This document shows positions 62,212 to 64,000 of a DNA stretch of 64,000 nucleotides, in pieces. The translations under genes were made by a program, and so were the position numbers. The number at the start of each line of letters is the position of its first letter. The stretch's first letter is position 1. The stretch comes from Acetobacter sicerae (GTDB lineage Bacteria > Pseudomonadota > Alphaproteobacteria > Acetobacterales > Acetobacteraceae), in the NCBI RefSeq assembly GCF_011516765.1, contig NZ_JAAABN010000006.1, forward strand, positions 1-64,000. Reading direction: 5' to 3'. The notes under the pieces were generated by a model. That model was not told the DNA's origin. It made no database searches and saw only the letters and a program-made list of their open reading frames with translations.

Positions 62212-64000
62212 CACGAACCATCTCCAAAGCCGGCCTCGCTCATCGCGGCGCGTGCACCGGCGGCAATGATCTTCGGCTTGTAACGCTCACCGAGGCTCTG
62301 AATGAACGCCGCCGTCATGTCGGACGACAGCGACTCAGTCATACCGTCCCGTACACGACCGATACCGATTGCATCCGACTTCGGATCAGGATGCCTTATG
62401 GCTGTCACGGTAGCGACAACGAAGCCCTTGTCGTCCCCGACCATGACACTCCGTCCGGCAGGCATCCGCAGGGCGATGCCCATCAGATCACGCGGCAGGG
62501 TTTCGACAGGACGGGCGCGCGAAACCATCACATCCTTCTGCAGATCGCTGCCCGCGGGAGCGACCGCCGACACACCGCCCTGCTTTCCTGCCGCGACATA
62601 AAGCGCCGTCGCCGCTTCATTGGCTTCGTGACGACGCGCTTCCTCTTTCCACGCGGCCAGAACCTTGTCCTTCACCGCGTCAAAAGGCTGCGGCTGGCTT
62701 GGCGTGATTTCATCAACGGAAACAGCATACCAGCCGAGGGATGCAGGCGGCTGGCCCTGTCGCGGCTGCGCCTTCGCTTCGATCAGTTGGGGCACAGCCC
62801 CTTTGGCCTGCTCGAAAACCCGCGCGACAATGGCGTCACGCAGCTCGCCGGACGCTGGCAGCGGCGCGGGCGTTCCGTCTCTGGTCATGCCCTTCGCATC
62901 GAGAAAGCCTGCCACGGGAGCTGCGCCGAGGTCGGCTGGAATGGAGTCCATTCCTCCTCCAGCAAGCGCATCCTGAAGTTTCGGCACGCTGGCGCTGACC
63001 ATCGCCGGCCCCTTCACTTTCGCGATTTCATCACGCAGCGTCGGCTTCGCAACGTCAAAGCTTTCTGCATGCGGCGGCGTCACTTTGGTCACGCGGAAGA
63101 CGACCCAGCCAGTGTCGGTTTTTTCCGGACCCTGAACGCTACCCTGCTCTGCCCCGAAGACCAGTTTCTGGAGCGTGGCGGAAGGCAGCACACTCGGACG
63201 GGCATCATTGAACTCAACGGCGGCGCTGTTTTTGGCGGACGCCTGAAGCTGGTTCCAGTCGGCCCCACCTTTCCACAGTGTCGCCACGGCCTGTGCGGCG
63301 GCCTGATCCGACGACGTCACAAGCTGCACACTCCGCAGTTCAGGCTGATTGAAACGCTCCTTCTGCGCATCATAGAGCTGGTGCAATTCTTCATCCGTCG
63401 CGGGTGACTGGGTTGCGACGGTCTCCGGTGACAGCACCACGATGCGGGCATGACGGTATTCCGGGCTGCGGAACATCCACGGATGGTTGTCGTAGAAACG
63501 CTTCAGGCCCGCCTCGTCTGGCGCGGCGGGCGTGGCCTGGGACGCGAAAGGAACACGCAACACGTCCAGCACATGCGTCTCGGTCTCGAACCCGTAAGTG
63601 CGGTTCACCACCAGATCGGACACATGCGCACCGGTCGACAGCGGCTCCATCACGGCGCGGGCGGTCAGATCATCACGCACCAGCCCGATCAGGCGCTGTT
63701 CGGTCATGCCGGCATTGGCGAGCATCGCGTTGAATTTCTGGCGATCGAACTGACCGTTCTTGCCCTGAAAATAGGGCATGGCGAAAATCTCGTCCCGCAC
63801 GGCGACGTCCGGCACCTGAATGCCGTAATCACGCGCCGCTTCCAGAATCTGCGCCTGACCAACCAGCCGTTGAAGAATCTCGTTGGCCATCGGCTGACGG
63901 ACATTGGCGGGAATGTGCGCCACATCCGCCATTCCCATCTGCTGGGCGATGCGGGGCATTTCCGCCTGCAGGGCCGCCGCGAAGTCGCGGGTGGTGATCT
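62211..64000 (-). CDS. Peptidyl-prolyl isomerase/chaperone of the SurA/PpiD type (partial, N-terminus off window)
   Basis: At least 595 aa are present and the frame is open to the right edge, so the gene continues beyond 64000. The visible part has a SurA_N-like region (VAHIPANVRQPMANEILQRLVGQAQILEAARDYGI) and a parvulin-like rotamase region around ARIVVLSPETVATQSPATDEELHQLYDAQKERFNQPELRSVQLV, then repeats of a weak second domain. PpiD proteins are membrane-anchored folding factors of the periplasm; the anchor, if any, is outside the window. Its stop overlaps the trpE start. Confidence 0.82.
   Translation of the reverse strand, partial: ITTRDFAAALQAEMPRIAQQMGMADVAHIPANVRQPMANEILQRLVGQAQILEAARDYGIQVPDVAVRDEIFAMPYFQGKNGQFDRQKFNAMLANAGMTEQRLIGLVRDDLTARAVMEPLSTGAHVSDLVVNRTYGFETETHVLDVLRVPFASQATPAAPDEAGLKRFYDNHPWMFRSPEYRHARIVVLSPETVATQSPATDEELHQLYDAQKERFNQPELRSVQLVTSSDQAAAQAVATLWKGGADWNQLQASAKNSAAVEFNDARPSVLPSATLQKLVFGAEQGSVQGPEKTDTGWVVFRVTKVTPPHAESFDVAKPTLRDEIAKVKGPAMVSASVPKLQDALAGGGMDSIPADLGAAPVAGFLDAKGMTRDGTPAPLPASGELRDAIVARVFEQAKGAVPQLIEAKAQPRQGQPPASLGWYAVSVDEITPSQPQPFDAVKDKVLAAWKEEARRHEANEAATALYVAAGKQGGVSAVAPAGSDLQKDVMVSRARPVETLPRDLMGIALRMPAGRSVMVGDDKGFVVATVTAIRHPDPKSDAIGIGRVRDGMTESLSSDMTAAFIQSLGERYKPKIIAAGARAAMSEAGFGDGS

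Noticed and set aside
62016..63407. 463-codon plus frame across trpE and the chaperone gene
   Set aside because: Antisense to two supported genes; very Arg/His-rich, as shadows of GC-rich genes are.
1..64000. CRISPR arrays, transposases, prophage genes, rRNA and tRNA genes
   Set aside because: I looked through gaps and frames on both strands and saw no spaced direct repeats, transposase motifs, phage structural proteins or tRNA-like T-arm plus CCA other than in the tmRNA.

Overview
The window looks like chromosomal DNA of an alphaproteobacterium of the acetic acid bacteria (Acetobacteraceae; Acetobacter/Gluconobacter-like). Signs for this are a hopanoid side-chain gene set (hpnM-I-J-K) next to dxs, a circularly permuted two-piece tmRNA with an alphaproteobacterial tag, an alpha-type SspB, ThyX, and a two-ExbD TonB operon beside TonB-dependent receptors. 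GC content is moderately high. I see no transposase, phage gene, CRISPR array, rRNA or tRNA gene, so the window reads as core chromosome with a few small AT-rich patches (about 8263-8820 and 50109-50372).

Layout. 1-4513: end of dxs, then hpnM, hpnI, hpnJ and hpnK for hopanoid handling and composite head groups. 4537-9472: cysteine desulfurase, alpha/beta hydrolase, tyrS, a small AT-rich patch with a 67-aa ORF and an XRE regulator, and a VOC protein. 9606-12340: fumarase class I, sspB and the permuted ssrA, so the tagging RNA and the adaptor that delivers tagged proteins lie side by side. 12445-20624: DUF3592-like membrane protein, thyX with a small membrane protein, an MFS transporter, a COG0523 zinc GTPase behind a perfect Zur-like palindrome, an HtrA protease, tadA and a 46-aa exported peptide. 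20693-25726: glutamine amidotransferase-rluB-rsmD-yigZ, a lipoprotein, and rlmJ-gpsA. 26158-31212: two convergent TonB receptors, the second behind a cobalamin riboswitch. 31319-34430: M20 peptidase-pdxA-pdxJ, coupled by ATGA overlaps. 34721-38641: tonB-exbB-exbD-exbD-TPR operon, which would energise such receptors. 39170-43656: prfB with its programmed +1 frameshift, and PBP1A. 43749-47716: glutathione peroxidase, an unknown exported protein, lpxB, a repeat-rich exported protein and a PCuAC-like protein. 47947-50108: nrdR-nusB-thiL.

50268-54295 is the least explained locus: a LysR-type dyad, an unknown conserved protein, an isopenicillin-N-synthase-like 2OG/Fe oxygenase, a LysR regulator and an orphan NitT/TauT-type binding protein. 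54460-60530 holds a dienelactone hydrolase, a small membrane protein and a phosphate group (pit with a PHO-box-like site, an OprB porin, and PPK2), then a MOSC protein. 60688-64000 carries trpE translationally coupled to a SurA/PpiD-type chaperone that runs off the window.

Functions are read from motifs and family knowledge. Nothing was searched against a database, and start sites are chosen from reading frame, ribosome-binding sites and overlap.
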